Assembly: GCA_902573465.1 (NCBI GenBank)
Contig: CACGJX010000001.1
Span: forward strand, 116,803 to 180,802
DNA: 64,000 nucleotides
Reading direction: 5' to 3'
From: an uncultured Pelagibacteraceae bacterium
GTDB lineage: Bacteria; Pseudomonadota; Alphaproteobacteria; Pelagibacterales; Pelagibacteraceae
The translations under genes were made by a program, and so were the position numbers. The notes below the pieces were generated by a model. That model saw only the letters and a program-made list of their open reading frames with translations. It was not told the origin of the DNA and did no database searches. Shown piece after piece: positions 8,708 through 19,772 of this stretch (within the stretch, counting starts at the first letter, position 1; every line of letters begins with the position of its first letter).

Positions 8708-9123
8708 TGAAATCTAAAGATAAGCCATATATTTTATATGTAGCAGAAAAGATATATTTAGAAGTTTCAGAAATTAAAAAAAAAAATAATGGTTTCTCTA
8801 ATATTGATGCGATAGACGGTTTTATTGGATCAGATACTTACAAAGAAATAAGTAGCGGTAAATTTCATGACAATTGGTTTGAAGAATTAAAGAAAAAAAA
8901 AGAAAAAATTCCTGAAGAGACAATGAGGTTACTAAAAATACAAAGAGAAATGATGATTAAACAGTTAATCCAGTACCCAGAACTTTATTATACTAAAAGT
9001 CATTTTCCCTTAGAAATTTCTCAACGTGCGTTTGATCACTTGTGGAGAATGTGTGAAAGTTATGAGTTATGGTGTAAAGAAACTAACCAAAAAAAATTAA
9101 TTCTTTTAAATCTTACTGATTAA
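8707..9123 (+). CDS. Hypothetical protein
   Basis: 138-aa ORF overlapping the racemase stop. Confidence 0.6.
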   Translation: MKSKDKPYILYVAEKIYLEVSEIKKKNNGFSNIDAIDGFIGSDTYKEISSGKFHDNWFEELKKKKEKIPEETMRLLKIQREMMIKQLIQYPELYYTKSHFPLEISQRAFDHLWRMCESYELWCKETNQKKLILLNLTD

Positions 9124-9511
9124 TTTTTTGTTTTATTAGCTTTTGATGAGTTAATTCAACTCTGTTTTCAACTAAAAGTTTAAAATCTTTGATTATTTTT
9201 GGCTCATTATTTTGATCAACTAATTTTTGGTGAACTGTCTTTACTCTTTTTTCAATTAAATTTTTAAAATCTTCATTTATTTGATTTTCTTTATTATTTT
9301 TTGATACTTCCTCTGTAATATAGCCAAGGGAGCTTTTACCTGTTTTTTTTTTAAATTCATTATCAAATACTAACTGCGCAGTAGCTTTAGCTAAATTTCC
9401 TGATGTAGCTACTGTAATTGCAGGACCTAACACAGCTGGTAGGGGAACGAAACCCGTCAAAAATAAAAATGACGTAAGAAATAAACTAAGTTTTAAAAAT
9501 CTTATAATCAC
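9113..9511 (-). CDS. Hypothetical exported protein
   Basis: 132 aa with an N-terminal signal-like segment (MIIRFLKLSLFLTSFLFLTGFVPLPAVLG). Confidence 0.55.
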   Translation of the reverse strand: MIIRFLKLSLFLTSFLFLTGFVPLPAVLGPAITVATSGNLAKATAQLVFDNEFKKKTGKSSLGYITEEVSKNNKENQINEDFKNLIEKRVKTVHQKLVDQNNEPKIIKDFKLLVENRVELTHQKLIKQKINQ

Positions 9512-9624
9512 AACCTAATGCTATTTGATTTGGTTAGAGGCTACAATAATAAAATTGTCCAAAATAAGTTTTAATACTAATAGAATATTATGGTAATTCA
9601 TCATATTTTATTACAATTTTTAAC

Positions 9625-10473
9625 ATGATCAAAATTTTTCCTTTTATTTTTATTATTCTTTGGTCATCTGCATTTATTACTACTAAACCGATCATCGATA
9701 ATAGTGATCCATTTGCTGCCTTGGCTTTTCGTTTTTTTTTTGTGGCAGTTGGGTTTTTGTTATTCTCACTTTATTCTAAATATTCAATTATAATAAGAAG
9801 AAAAAACTTAATTGAATCAGTTCTTAGTGGTGTTCTATTCCATGGTTTGTATCTGGGAGGGGTTTTTTATTCAATTTCTATTGGCATGCCCACAAGCATT
9901 GCAGCATTAATTGTAACTCTTCAACCAATTTTGACAAATATCCTGAGTGGACCAATTTTAAATGAAAAGGTGACTTTAAAACAATGGATTGGTGTTTTGC
10001 TTGGATTTCTTGGAGCAACACTAGTTTTGGGTTTAGATTTAGGATCTAAGATTCCATTGCTGGGATTAGTTGCTACATTAATAGCACTTATTTCAATAAC
10101 AGCATCAACAATTTGGCAAAAAAAATTAAGTAATAATTTACCTCTGTCAGTTAGTAATTTTTATCAAGCTGTAGGAGGATGTTTTTTTCATATTATTGTT
10201 GTTATATTTTTTGCAAAACCCTACATAGCCTTCACAAAAACATTTCTTCTTTCAATGGGTCATCAAATATTTCTTGTGTCTTTTGGTGCTTTTACAATTT
10301 TAATGTTTTTGATAAAAAAAAATTCTGCAAGTAAGACTGTTTCAATTTTTTTCCTTATTCCGGCAACATCTGCTTTAATGGCTTGGTTCTTTTTAAAAGA
10401 AAGTTTAACAGCAATTGATCTTTTAGGTTTTTTGATAACGTCAATAGGAGTTTATATAGCTACTAGAGATTAA
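9625..10473 (+). CDS. EamA/DMT-family transporter
   Basis: About ten hydrophobic segments; ILWSSAFITTKPII, LNEKVTLKQWIGVLLGFLGATLVL. Confidence 0.88.
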   Translation: MIKIFPFIFIILWSSAFITTKPIIDNSDPFAALAFRFFFVAVGFLLFSLYSKYSIIIRRKNLIESVLSGVLFHGLYLGGVFYSISIGMPTSIAALIVTLQPILTNILSGPILNEKVTLKQWIGVLLGFLGATLVLGLDLGSKIPLLGLVATLIALISITASTIWQKKLSNNLPLSVSNFYQAVGGCFFHIIVVIFFAKPYIAFTKTFLLSMGHQIFLVSFGAFTILMFLIKKNSASKTVSIFFLIPATSALMAWFFLKESLTAIDLLGFLITSIGVYIATRD

Positions 10474-10478
10474 TATAG

Positions 10479-11066
10479 CTATTTATTTTCGTAACCAAAC
10501 TCTAATGCTGCATCAGTAATAGAATGGTACAACGACTCTCCAAAACTTCTTAATGTGAACAACCTTACTTTAAATGGCTTATCATTAAGAAAATCTACTG
10601 TAAATGCAATATTATTATAAAGAGAATTTAATGAATTATTTTTCTTTACTACATCAAAATTAAATGGTGATCCTTTTTTTAAAACTTCTATTGCATAATT
10701 ACCCTCAAGATCAATTACAGCTCTTGAGTGGGATAAATCAGTAATTGCAAAATCTATTTCTTTACATGTTGAAGAAATATCGTTGATTAAATCTTTTTTG
10801 GAAGAGACTAACAACCAATTTTTTGGGCCATTCCATAAAATTCTTGTGTTATCATTAAAACTCACATTTAAAGGAGTATCTTTCAGTTTTAAACCGTCAA
10901 TATCTAAACTTTCAATCGGAATATTAGAATTTTTGAATTGTACAATTTGCACAATTAATAAATTTTTTTTCTCTGAGATTTTTAAAAGGTCATCGCCTTT
11001 TTTGTCCTCAAAGTCTCCAAATTGTCCTTGATGGTGAACATTGGCTAGTGCAGAAATTAAGCTCAT
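10479..11066 (-). CDS. soxG: Sarcosine oxidase gamma-type subunit (or N-methylglutamate dehydrogenase MgdD-type)
   Basis: SoxG-like sequence (LSHSRAVIDLEGNYAIEVLKKGSPFNFD) at the end of a B-D-A-G order; overlaps soxA. Confidence 0.85.
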   Translation of the reverse strand: MSLISALANVHHQGQFGDFEDKKGDDLLKISEKKNLLIVQIVQFKNSNIPIESLDIDGLKLKDTPLNVSFNDNTRILWNGPKNWLLVSSKKDLINDISSTCKEIDFAITDLSHSRAVIDLEGNYAIEVLKKGSPFNFDVVKKNNSLNSLYNNIAFTVDFLNDKPFKVRLFTLRSFGESLYHSITDAALEFGYENK

Positions 11067-14059
11067 GATCTAACTCGTTCACCTTTTGGGTCAACATAAT
11101 GGGAAGACACTATCTCGACTGGGATTACTTTATTTTTTAGCGGGGACATAACAAATAACTTCTCTCCGATCATATTCTTACCATCCTTTAAAATTGCTAA
11201 AGAAAATGGATTGTCATGTTCAACACTCCAGCACGAAGCTGAAATATAACCTAATTTTGGGTTTGGAAGTGGTGCATTTGAATCTTTAACTAAATGAGAT
11301 CCCTCTGGAATACTTGTTTTTTTATCTAATGGGACAACACCAACAATTTTTTGTCTATCTTCAGCTGCAAAAGCTTTTCTTGATAAAGATCTTTTTCCAA
11401 TAAAATCTTTCTTTTTATTTAATAGTCCCTCAAGTGAATTGTCATAAGGAATAGTTCTACCATCAAGCTCTGAACCTGCAACATGCCCCATCTCAATTCT
11501 TAAGGTCGATAGTGCTTCTGTTCCATATGGTTGAATTCCAAACTCTTCTCCAGCTTCTATTATTTTTTCCCACATAAAATATCCATTGTCTGACTCAACA
11601 TTGACTTCGTATGCAAGTTCACCAGAAAATGAAATTCTAAAAATTTTTGCTTTTACTCCAAATAAATCAGCTTCCATGTAACCCATAAAAGGAAGACCCT
11701 CATTCGAAACATCAGAATTTGGAAAAAGTTTTTTTAATACTTCTCTTGATTTTGGTCCAGCAACTGCTGCTCCCGCCCACTGTTCTGTCGTTGAAACTAC
11801 ATTTACATTTAATTCTGGCCAAACAAGTTGTAGGTAATATTCTAAATGCGATAAAACATTAGCAGCTTGAGCAGTTGTTGTAGTCATATGGTAATGATTT
11901 TCTGATATTCTTGTCGTTGTTCCATCATCCATAACAATTCCATCTTCTCTCAACATCACACCATATCTTGCTTTGCCAACTGGTAATTTTAACCATGCAT
12001 TTGTGTAAACTCTATTTAGAAGCTCTGCTGCATCTGGTCCTTTAATATCAATTTTACCTAAAGTAGTTACGTCACAAACACCAACATTAGTTCTAACATT
12101 TTTAGCCTCTCTTTTTGATGCCTCAAATAAATTCTCTTCACCACGTTTGTAATACCTTGGTCTTAACCATACACCAGCATCAACAAAGACTGCATTATTT
12201 TTTTCATGCCATGAATGCATTGGAGATTTTCTTGTTGGTTTTGAATGTTTTCCTACTTCCCTTCCAACAATTGCTCCAATAGAAACTGGTGAATAAGGTG
12301 GTCTAAAGGTTGTGTGCCCAACTGCTGGTACAACCTTATTTTCAATTTTCGACACTAATTGTAAACCATTAAGATTACTTGTCTTACCTTGGTCTGTAGC
12401 CATACCAAGTGTAGTGTATCTTTTCACATGTTCAATAGACCTATACCCTTCTTTTAGAGCTATCTCTATATCAGAAACTGCAACATCATTTTGGAAATCT
12501 AAAAATCTTTTGTAGTTTTTTCCCTTTGGTAGGGGTACGCACCAAAATTTATCATGTACTGTAGATTTCTTTTCAACAACATTAGGAAAAGAGACCTTGT
12601 TCTCATTATTTGTTATTTTTTTTGATAATTGGTTTCCTTTTTCAAATGAGTCTTTTAATGTCTCCTCTAAAGTGTAAATTCCATTTGCGGCCCCTAAGGT
12701 TTTTTCATTTTGTTTAGATATACCAGGAACAAATGCATCAATATCTTCATTGAATTTTGTTTTATTTCCAGATTGTGATGCCAAATGAATTGTAGGTGTC
12801 CAAAACCCAGAAACACAAATACAATCACACTCAATATTTTCAATTGATCCAAGTTCCTCTTTATTATCTGAAATTTTAGCTATGTCAGCTGATTTTACTT
12901 TTTTATATCCTTGAGCAGCTACAACTACATATGAATTTTTAATATTGATATTCATATTTTTTGCTTCTTCGATAATCTCTGATTGAGGCTCTTTTCTTGT
13001 ATCTAAAATTATTGGATCGATACCATTCTTTTTAAATTCAATTGCTGTTTCATAACCACTGTCATTATTTGTAAAAACAAGCGGTTTTTTTCCAACTAAT
13101 ACTCCGTACACTTTCATGTATTCCTTTGCAGCTGAAGACAACATTACGCCAGGAGTGTCATTATTACCAAATACAATAGGTCTCTCTATGGATCCAGATG
13201 AGATTAATACTTCTTTTGCTCTAATATACCAAAGTCTCTGCTTTGGATGAAATTTTTTTGTTTTTGGTAAATGGTCACTAATTCTTTCAGACATCACTAG
13301 CATGTTATGATCATAATAACCAAAAACTTGAGATCTGTTTTTTACAGTAACATTAGGCATTTCTTTAAGCACTGAAATGATACTATCTGCCCACTCTTTT
13401 CCTGATTGATTACCAATATTTACTTCACTAGTTAATAAAGTTCCTCCAAATCGTGATTTATCCTCAGCCAAAATAACTTTTGCACCATTTTTTGCAGCTG
13501 AATAAGCGCTTGCTAATCCCGAAGGACCTGAGCCTGTTATTAGCACATCACAATATTCATATTTATGCTCATATCTCTCTTTGTCATGTTTTATAGATGC
13601 TGTGCCCAAACCAGCAGCTCTTCTGATAAACGGCTCATAAATTTTATACCAAAAACTTTTTGGCCACATAAAAGTCTTGTAATAAAAACCAGCTGGGAGA
13701 AATATCTTTAAAAAATTATTTATAGCCCCCACATCAAAATTCACACTCGGCCAACAATTTACACTTTTCGCCTCTAAACCCTCAAAAAGTTCCTGTTCAG
13801 TAGCTTTTATATTTGGTTCTGTTTCACCATTTCTATATAATTGAACTATCGCATACGGCTCGTCAACTCCGGCACCAAAGAAACCTCTGGGTCTATGATA
13901 TTTAAAGCTTCTTCCTATAAGATGAACACCATTAGCAATTAATGCAGAAGCAAGCGTATCGCCCTCATAACCATAATAATTTTTACCGTTGAATTTAAAA
14001 GAAATTTTTTTATCTCTATTTATTAATCCGCCACTTTCTAATCTAAAACTTTGTGTCAT
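11063..14059 (-). CDS. soxA: Sarcosine oxidase alpha-type subunit (or MgdC-type)
   Basis: 998 aa. N-terminal 2Fe-2S/FAD part (GLINRDKKISFKFNGKNYYGYEGDTLASALIANGV, HRPRGFFGAGVDEP), C-terminal GcvT-like domain. Confidence 0.9.
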   Translation of the reverse strand: MTQSFRLESGGLINRDKKISFKFNGKNYYGYEGDTLASALIANGVHLIGRSFKYHRPRGFFGAGVDEPYAIVQLYRNGETEPNIKATEQELFEGLEAKSVNCWPSVNFDVGAINNFLKIFLPAGFYYKTFMWPKSFWYKIYEPFIRRAAGLGTASIKHDKERYEHKYEYCDVLITGSGPSGLASAYSAAKNGAKVILAEDKSRFGGTLLTSEVNIGNQSGKEWADSIISVLKEMPNVTVKNRSQVFGYYDHNMLVMSERISDHLPKTKKFHPKQRLWYIRAKEVLISSGSIERPIVFGNNDTPGVMLSSAAKEYMKVYGVLVGKKPLVFTNNDSGYETAIEFKKNGIDPIILDTRKEPQSEIIEEAKNMNINIKNSYVVVAAQGYKKVKSADIAKISDNKEELGSIENIECDCICVSGFWTPTIHLASQSGNKTKFNEDIDAFVPGISKQNEKTLGAANGIYTLEETLKDSFEKGNQLSKKITNNENKVSFPNVVEKKSTVHDKFWCVPLPKGKNYKRFLDFQNDVAVSDIEIALKEGYRSIEHVKRYTTLGMATDQGKTSNLNGLQLVSKIENKVVPAVGHTTFRPPYSPVSIGAIVGREVGKHSKPTRKSPMHSWHEKNNAVFVDAGVWLRPRYYKRGEENLFEASKREAKNVRTNVGVCDVTTLGKIDIKGPDAAELLNRVYTNAWLKLPVGKARYGVMLREDGIVMDDGTTTRISENHYHMTTTTAQAANVLSHLEYYLQLVWPELNVNVVSTTEQWAGAAVAGPKSREVLKKLFPNSDVSNEGLPFMGYMEADLFGVKAKIFRISFSGELAYEVNVESDNGYFMWEKIIEAGEEFGIQPYGTEALSTLRIEMGHVAGSELDGRTIPYDNSLEGLLNKKKDFIGKRSLSRKAFAAEDRQKIVGVVPLDKKTSIPEGSHLVKDSNAPLPNPKLGYISASCWSVEHDNPFSLAILKDGKNMIGEKLFVMSPLKNKVIPVEIVSSHYVDPKGERVRS

Positions 14060-14328
14060 TATGAAATTTCTTCGTTTGCTTTAAGAGTTTTAAAAATTTC
14101 ATGAGTAGCTGTATCTCTCTGAACTTTTATCCATTGTCTGCAACCTGATAAATGTTGCCATAACTCCCAATGTTTTCCCCTTAAGCTTTTCCTGTTATAA
14201 ACAAAATTATCCCAATCTTGATCAGATATTTCTTTTCCTAATTCTGGTCGTTTGACAGTTGCATCTCCTCCATATGAAAATTCATTCTGTGATCTCATTC
14301 CACAGTGTGGACATTTAATATGGAGCAT
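14059..14328 (-). CDS. soxD: Sarcosine oxidase delta-type subunit (or MgdB-type)
   Basis: 89 aa; MLHIKCPHCGMRSQNEFSYGGDA...WQHLSGCRQWI. Confidence 0.92.
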   Translation of the reverse strand: MLHIKCPHCGMRSQNEFSYGGDATVKRPELGKEISDQDWDNFVYNRKSLRGKHWELWQHLSGCRQWIKVQRDTATHEIFKTLKANEEIS

Positions 14329-15585
14329 TTACGAAATCCAGGTTTTGGTACCAAGTCCCTTTTCGTCGAGTAAGTGACCAGTATTAAATCTATTTAAACT
14401 ATAGCCTGCATTTAATTCATGAACTCTATCTTGTGCGATTGTATGTGCAAAAGTCCAGCCAGATGCAGGTGTTGCTTTAAATCCACCATAGCACCAACCA
14501 CAATTTAAATACAAGCCTTCAATATGAGTTTTGTCTATTATTGGTGAGCCGTCCATAGACATATCCATTATTCCACCCCAAGTTCTAAGCATTTTCAATT
14601 TACTTAGGAAAGGCATCATTGCAATTCCTTCGGTTAGAACATGTTGAAGAGTTGGAAGATTACCTCTTTGTGCATAACTATTGTAGCCATCAAGATCACC
14701 ACCCATAACCATTTCACCTTTGTCAGACTGGCTTATATAAAAATGTCCAGCACCAAAAGTAACTACTTTATCTAAAACTGGTTTTACTGGCTCAGATACA
14801 CATGCTTGTAGTAAATGAGTCTCAATTGGTAATGTCATATTTAGTTTTTCAGCTAAAATATTTGTACTACCTGCAACACATAATCCAATTTTTTTTGCTT
14901 TAATATCTCCACGAGAAGTTCTCACTCCATTAATTTTTCCTGCAGACACATCAAATCCAATTACTTCACAATTTTGAATTATGTCTACACCCATATCGTC
15001 TGCCTGACGTGCATAACCCCAAGCTACAGCGTCGTGTCTAGCTGTTCCCGCGCTAGGTTGCATTAATCCTCCAAAGATTGGAAATCGTACATTCTCAGAA
15101 AAATCAGCCATAGGAATAATTTCTCTTACTTCTTCCCTATTTAGGAGAACTGCATCGATACCGTTTAATCTCATTGAATTTCCTCTTCGAGCATAAGTAT
15201 TCATTTGTGCATCTGAGTGAGCAAGATTTATTATTCCTCTTGGAGAAAACATCACATTGTAATTCAAATCTTGACTCATTCTTCTCCAAAGATCCATTCC
15301 AAATTCACTGAACAATGCATTGTCATCATGCATATAATTTGATCTAATTATTGTAGTGTTTCGACCAACATTGCCTCCACCAATCCAACCTTTTTCGATT
15401 ATAGCGACATTGGTAATATTATGTTCTTTAGCTAGATAATATGCTGTTGCTAAACCATGTCCGCCACCACCAATAATAACAACATCATACTCTTTCTTAG
15501 GAGTTGGATCTTTCCAAGCTAAGTCCCAATTTTCGTGATTTGAAAGGGCATTTTTAACAAGACTAAAAACTGAATATTTTTGCAT
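14329..15585 (-). CDS. soxB: Sarcosine oxidase beta-type subunit (or MgdA-type)
   Basis: DAO-fold FAD motif YDVVIIGGGGHGLATAYYLAKEH; GWIGGGNVGRNTTIIRSNY; adjacent to soxD. Confidence 0.92.
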   Translation of the reverse strand: MQKYSVFSLVKNALSNHENWDLAWKDPTPKKEYDVVIIGGGGHGLATAYYLAKEHNITNVAIIEKGWIGGGNVGRNTTIIRSNYMHDDNALFSEFGMDLWRRMSQDLNYNVMFSPRGIINLAHSDAQMNTYARRGNSMRLNGIDAVLLNREEVREIIPMADFSENVRFPIFGGLMQPSAGTARHDAVAWGYARQADDMGVDIIQNCEVIGFDVSAGKINGVRTSRGDIKAKKIGLCVAGSTNILAEKLNMTLPIETHLLQACVSEPVKPVLDKVVTFGAGHFYISQSDKGEMVMGGDLDGYNSYAQRGNLPTLQHVLTEGIAMMPFLSKLKMLRTWGGIMDMSMDGSPIIDKTHIEGLYLNCGWCYGGFKATPASGWTFAHTIAQDRVHELNAGYSLNRFNTGHLLDEKGLGTKTWIS

Positions 15586-15711
15586 GATTAAATTTTATAA
15601 TAATGAGTATAAATAGTTCATATTTTTTTTATATATAATTTTTAGATATTTCCAAAGGCTTTAAAAAGAGATACTAATCGACCAGTTTTTTATTATTTTT
15701 TATAAAATTCA

Positions 15712-17397
15712 ATGAGCGACATAAAATCAGATATTCAAATTGCTCGTGAAGCAAAAATGCTTCCAATAAAGGAAATCTTAGCGAAAGTAAATGTTCCAGA
15801 CGAAAGTTCAGCTTTTAGCCCGATGGGCAGACATATTGCAAAAATAAACTTGGAATACTTAAATACATTAAAAGATAAGCCAGATGGTAAATTGATTTTA
15901 GTTACGGCAATAACTCCAACTCCTGCTGGAGAAGGTAAAACAACCACTTCCGTTGGATTAAACGATGGACTAAATAAAATTGGAAAAAAATCTATAGTGT
16001 GCTTAAGAGAACCAAGTCTAGGTCCGTCCTTTGGTATGAAAGGTGGTGCTGCAGGAGGAGGATATGCTCAAGTAGTCCCAATGGAGCAAATTAATCTTCA
16101 CTTTACTGGAGATTTTCACGCAATAACATCAGCACATAATCTTTTATCTGCTTTAATTGATAATCATATCTACTGGGGAAATAAATTAAACATAGATGTC
16201 AGAAGAATTGTTTGGAAAAGAGTTATGGATATGAACGACAGGGCTTTAAGATCAATTAATATTAATCTTGGCGGTGTTGCTAATGGTTTTCCAAGAGAAG
16301 ATGGTTTTGATATCACGGTTGCTTCTGAGATAATGGCTATCTTTTGTCTTGCTAATAATCTTGAGGATTTAGAAAAAAGAATCGGAAATATTACAGTAGC
16401 ATACACTCGAGAAAAAAAACCAATCTACGCTAAAGATTTAAATGCACATGGACCAATGACTGTTTTGCTAAAAGAGGCAATCAGACCAAATATTACACAA
16501 ACACTGGAAAATAATCCTGCGATAATTCATGGTGGACCATTTGCAAATATTGCACATGGATGTAATTCTGTAATTGCAACTAAAGCTGGATTAAAACTTG
16601 CTGATTATGTTGTAACTGAGGCTGGTTTTGGTGCAGATTTAGGAGCTGAAAAATTTTTAGATATCAAATGTAGGAAATCAAATTTAAAACCAAGTTGCGT
16701 TGTTATAGTAGCAACTGTTAGAGCTTTGAAGATGCATGGTGGTGTTGCAAAAGATGATTTAAAGAATGAGAATGTAGATGCACTAAAAAAAGGATTAATA
16801 AATCTTGAAAGACATATTGAAAATGTGAAAAAGTTTGGTTTACCTGTAGCAGTAGCTATAAATCATTTTATAAAAGACACTGATAAAGAAGTGAATGCTT
16901 TAGTAGAATTTTGTAAAAAGCTAGGGGTTAAGGCTAGTATTTGTAAACATTGGGCTGATGGTGGTGAAGGAACAAAGGATTTAGCTAAACACGTAACAGA
17001 TTTATGTGAAAAGAATGAAGCTAAATTTAAATTTTTATATGAAAGTAAAACTCCACTTTTCAAAAAGATAGAAACCATTGCAAAAGAGATTTATAGAGCT
17101 AATGAAGTTATTGCTGATACTAAAATCAGAGATCAACTAAAAAACTTTGAAGAAGCTGGTTATAGTGAATTACCTATATGTGTTGCAAAAACTCAATATA
17201 GTTTTTCAACAGATCCAAGTCTGAAGGGTGCTCCGACTGGTCATTCATTACCAATTAGAGAGGTTAGGCTATCATCTGGTGCGGAGTTTATTGTTGTTGT
17301 TTGTGGAGCAATCATGACAATGCCCGGACTTCCAAGAGTACCAGCAGCTGACTCTATTAAGCTAAATAAAGATGGTGATATAGAAGGTCTATTTTAA
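15712..17397 (+). CDS. fhs: Formate-tetrahydrofolate ligase
   Basis: [74 protein letters not shown]. Confidence 0.98.
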   Translation: MSDIKSDIQIAREAKMLPIKEILAKVNVPDESSAFSPMGRHIAKINLEYLNTLKDKPDGKLILVTAITPTPAGEGKTTTSVGLNDGLNKIGKKSIVCLREPSLGPSFGMKGGAAGGGYAQVVPMEQINLHFTGDFHAITSAHNLLSALIDNHIYWGNKLNIDVRRIVWKRVMDMNDRALRSININLGGVANGFPREDGFDITVASEIMAIFCLANNLEDLEKRIGNITVAYTREKKPIYAKDLNAHGPMTVLLKEAIRPNITQTLENNPAIIHGGPFANIAHGCNSVIATKAGLKLADYVVTEAGFGADLGAEKFLDIKCRKSNLKPSCVVIVATVRALKMHGGVAKDDLKNENVDALKKGLINLERHIENVKKFGLPVAVAINHFIKDTDKEVNALVEFCKKLGVKASICKHWADGGEGTKDLAKHVTDLCEKNEAKFKFLYESKTPLFKKIETIAKEIYRANEVIADTKIRDQLKNFEEAGYSELPICVAKTQYSFSTDPSLKGAPTGHSLPIREVRLSSGAEFIVVVCGAIMTMPGLPRVPAADSIKLNKDGDIEGLF

Positions 17398-18356
17398 ACT
17401 TTTATCTTAAGTTTTTTATTTTCTTTAATTGTCTTAAGTAAATTAATCATTAGTGGGATTTTTTTCTTATCAATTTTTTTTAAAATAAATGGTGTGATCT
17501 CTCTTGCAAGCTCTTCACCTTCAATAGTTTCTTTAGGCATGAATCTTTTTTTTGCAGTTTTAAATGTGAATCCTTTACCTAAAAAACTACCCATTTTACT
17601 ATTTCTTCCACCAGCAGCACTAACGTAAAGGTCACCCACTCCAGCGAGCCCAAGGATTGTTTCATCTTTACCTTTAAAATATCTATTTAAATATCTCATT
17701 TCAAAAACTGCTTTTTGAAATAAATTAGATGAAGAGTTAAGACTTTGACCAGCTCCAATGATCATTGAATATATATTTTTAATTGCTGAACAGACCTCTA
17801 CTCCTACTACATCCCGGGAGTATTCTGTTAAATAATATTTAGTAGAAATTTTTCTTCCTATAGATTTTGCAATGTTAATATTCTTATTTGCTATAATCAC
17901 ACTAGTTTGATTTTTTCTGGCTAATTCTTTTGCCAAACAAGGTCCTTTTAGTACTGAAATATTTTTTAGATTATAGTTTTTTTGCAGTTGTTCTGAAATT
18001 GTTAATATCTTATTTTTTTTTTTTTCAAATTTTAACCCTTTAGTAAGAACCAAAATTGGTGATTTAACTCTTAAATCTTTTAATTCTTTACCAATAAAAT
18101 CAATACCTGGGAGACTTAAGGCTATTACTATTAGATCAAAATTTTCTTTTAATAAATTTTTAGAAAATTTTCTAAATTTTAATTGTTTTGGTAATTTTAT
18201 CTTAAGAGCAGAATGAAATTTTTTTTTTGAAGATAAATCTTTAATAAATCTTTTGCTATAGGGCTCAGTAATTGTAACATTATTTTTATTTTCTAAACTT
18301 GGGATTGTAAATGCAGAGCCCATTGCACCTCCACCAATAACTAAGATATTTTTCAT
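17394..18356 (-). CDS. gpsA: NAD(P)H-dependent glycerol-3-phosphate dehydrogenase
   Basis: [67 protein letters not shown]. Confidence 0.93.
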   Translation of the reverse strand: MKNILVIGGGAMGSAFTIPSLENKNNVTITEPYSKRFIKDLSSKKKFHSALKIKLPKQLKFRKFSKNLLKENFDLIVIALSLPGIDFIGKELKDLRVKSPILVLTKGLKFEKKKNKILTISEQLQKNYNLKNISVLKGPCLAKELARKNQTSVIIANKNINIAKSIGRKISTKYYLTEYSRDVVGVEVCSAIKNIYSMIIGAGQSLNSSSNLFQKAVFEMRYLNRYFKGKDETILGLAGVGDLYVSAAGGRNSKMGSFLGKGFTFKTAKKRFMPKETIEGEELAREITPFILKKIDKKKIPLMINLLKTIKENKKLKIKV

Positions 18357-18433
18357 AACAAATAATTATTTTATTGTAATTGTCATCATTTTGTTAGTAA
18401 AATACAGAAATAATTATTTAATTTAGTAGATTA

Positions 18434-19765
18434 ATGACAAAAGTAGCAATTATTGGTGCAGGACCTTGTGGACTATCAATGTTACGGTCTTTTGAACTAG
18501 CAGAAAAAAATGGTGAAAAAATCCCTGAAGTTGTTTGTTTTGAAAAACAAGAAGATTGGGGTGGTTTATGGAATTATAGTTGGCGAACAGGATCTGATCA
18601 ATACGGGGACCCTGTACCTAACAGTATGTATAGATATCTTTGGTCAAATGGACCAAAAGAATGTTTAGAATTTGCTGATTATTCTTTTGATGAGCATTTT
18701 GGAAAGCCGATACCATCCTTTCCACCCAGAGAAGTTTTATATAACTATATTGTTGGAAGAGTAAGTAAAGGAAATTTAAAAAAAAAGATTAAATTTAACA
18801 CTAGAGTTATTAACACTATTTTTAAAAATGACAAATTCGAACTTAGTTATCAAGATAAAGTTAACAATAAAGTATTAAAAGATAATTTTGATTTTGTTGT
18901 TGTTTCAACTGGTCATTTTTCTGTTCCTTTTATTCCAGAATACGAAGGAATGGATACATTTCCTGGAAGAATAATGCATTCTCATGATTTTAGAGATGCA
19001 GAAGAGTTTAGAGATAAAAATGTAATAGTACTAGGTAGTAGTTATTCGGCAGAAGACATCGCTCTTCAGTGTAATAAATACGGGGCTAAAAGTGTTACTA
19101 TTGGTTATAGACATAACCCGATGGGATTTAAATGGCCTGATGGAATGAAAGAGGTTCATTATCTTGACAAATTAGTAGGAAAAAAAGCAATCTTTAAAGA
19201 TGGCACTGAACAAGAGGCTGACGTTGTAATTTTATGCACTGGTTACCTTCATCATTTTCCATTTTTAGAGGAAAATTTACAATTAAAAACTAGAAACAGA
19301 CTTTATCCACCAAAATTATATAAAGGAGTGGTTTGGCAAGATAATCACAAACTTTTATATCTTGGTATGCAAGATCAATTCCATACATTTAATATGTTTG
19401 ATTGCCAAGCTTGGTACGCAAGAGATGTTATTATGAATAAAATCAAAATACCTAGTAATGATGAAGTTGATAAAGATATTAATAAATGGGTTGCAATGGA
19501 AGAAAAGCTAGAGAACCCTGATCAAATGATTGATTTTCAAACTGAGTATACAAAAGAGCTTCATGAAATGTCTGATTATCCAAAAATTGATTTTGAGTTA
19601 ATAAGAAAACACTTTAAAGAATGGGAACATCATAAAGTAGAAGATATTTCAACATATAGAAATAAATCTTTTTCATCTCCTGTAACTGGCTCAGTTGCTC
19701 CTATTCATCATACGCCATGGGCAACTGCTATGGACGACTCTTCAAAAACTTTTTTAGACAAATAA
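18434..19765 (+). CDS. tmm: Flavin-containing monooxygenase, probable trimethylamine monooxygenase
   Basis: GAGPCGLSMLRSFE, second nucleotide-binding motif VLGSSYSAEDIALQC, FMO-like VVVSTGHFSVPFIP; next to TMAO transporter and tdm homologues. Confidence 0.9.
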   Translation: MTKVAIIGAGPCGLSMLRSFELAEKNGEKIPEVVCFEKQEDWGGLWNYSWRTGSDQYGDPVPNSMYRYLWSNGPKECLEFADYSFDEHFGKPIPSFPPREVLYNYIVGRVSKGNLKKKIKFNTRVINTIFKNDKFELSYQDKVNNKVLKDNFDFVVVSTGHFSVPFIPEYEGMDTFPGRIMHSHDFRDAEEFRDKNVIVLGSSYSAEDIALQCNKYGAKSVTIGYRHNPMGFKWPDGMKEVHYLDKLVGKKAIFKDGTEQEADVVILCTGYLHHFPFLEENLQLKTRNRLYPPKLYKGVVWQDNHKLLYLGMQDQFHTFNMFDCQAWYARDVIMNKIKIPSNDEVDKDINKWVAMEEKLENPDQMIDFQTEYTKELHEMSDYPKIDFELIRKHFKEWEHHKVEDISTYRNKSFSSPVTGSVAPIHHTPWATAMDDSSKTFLDK

Positions 19766-19772
19766 TATAAGA

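Noticed and set aside
18361-18420. Repeated AATAATTATT palindromes between gpsA and tmm
   Set aside because: Very short AT-only motifs expected by chance at this base composition.
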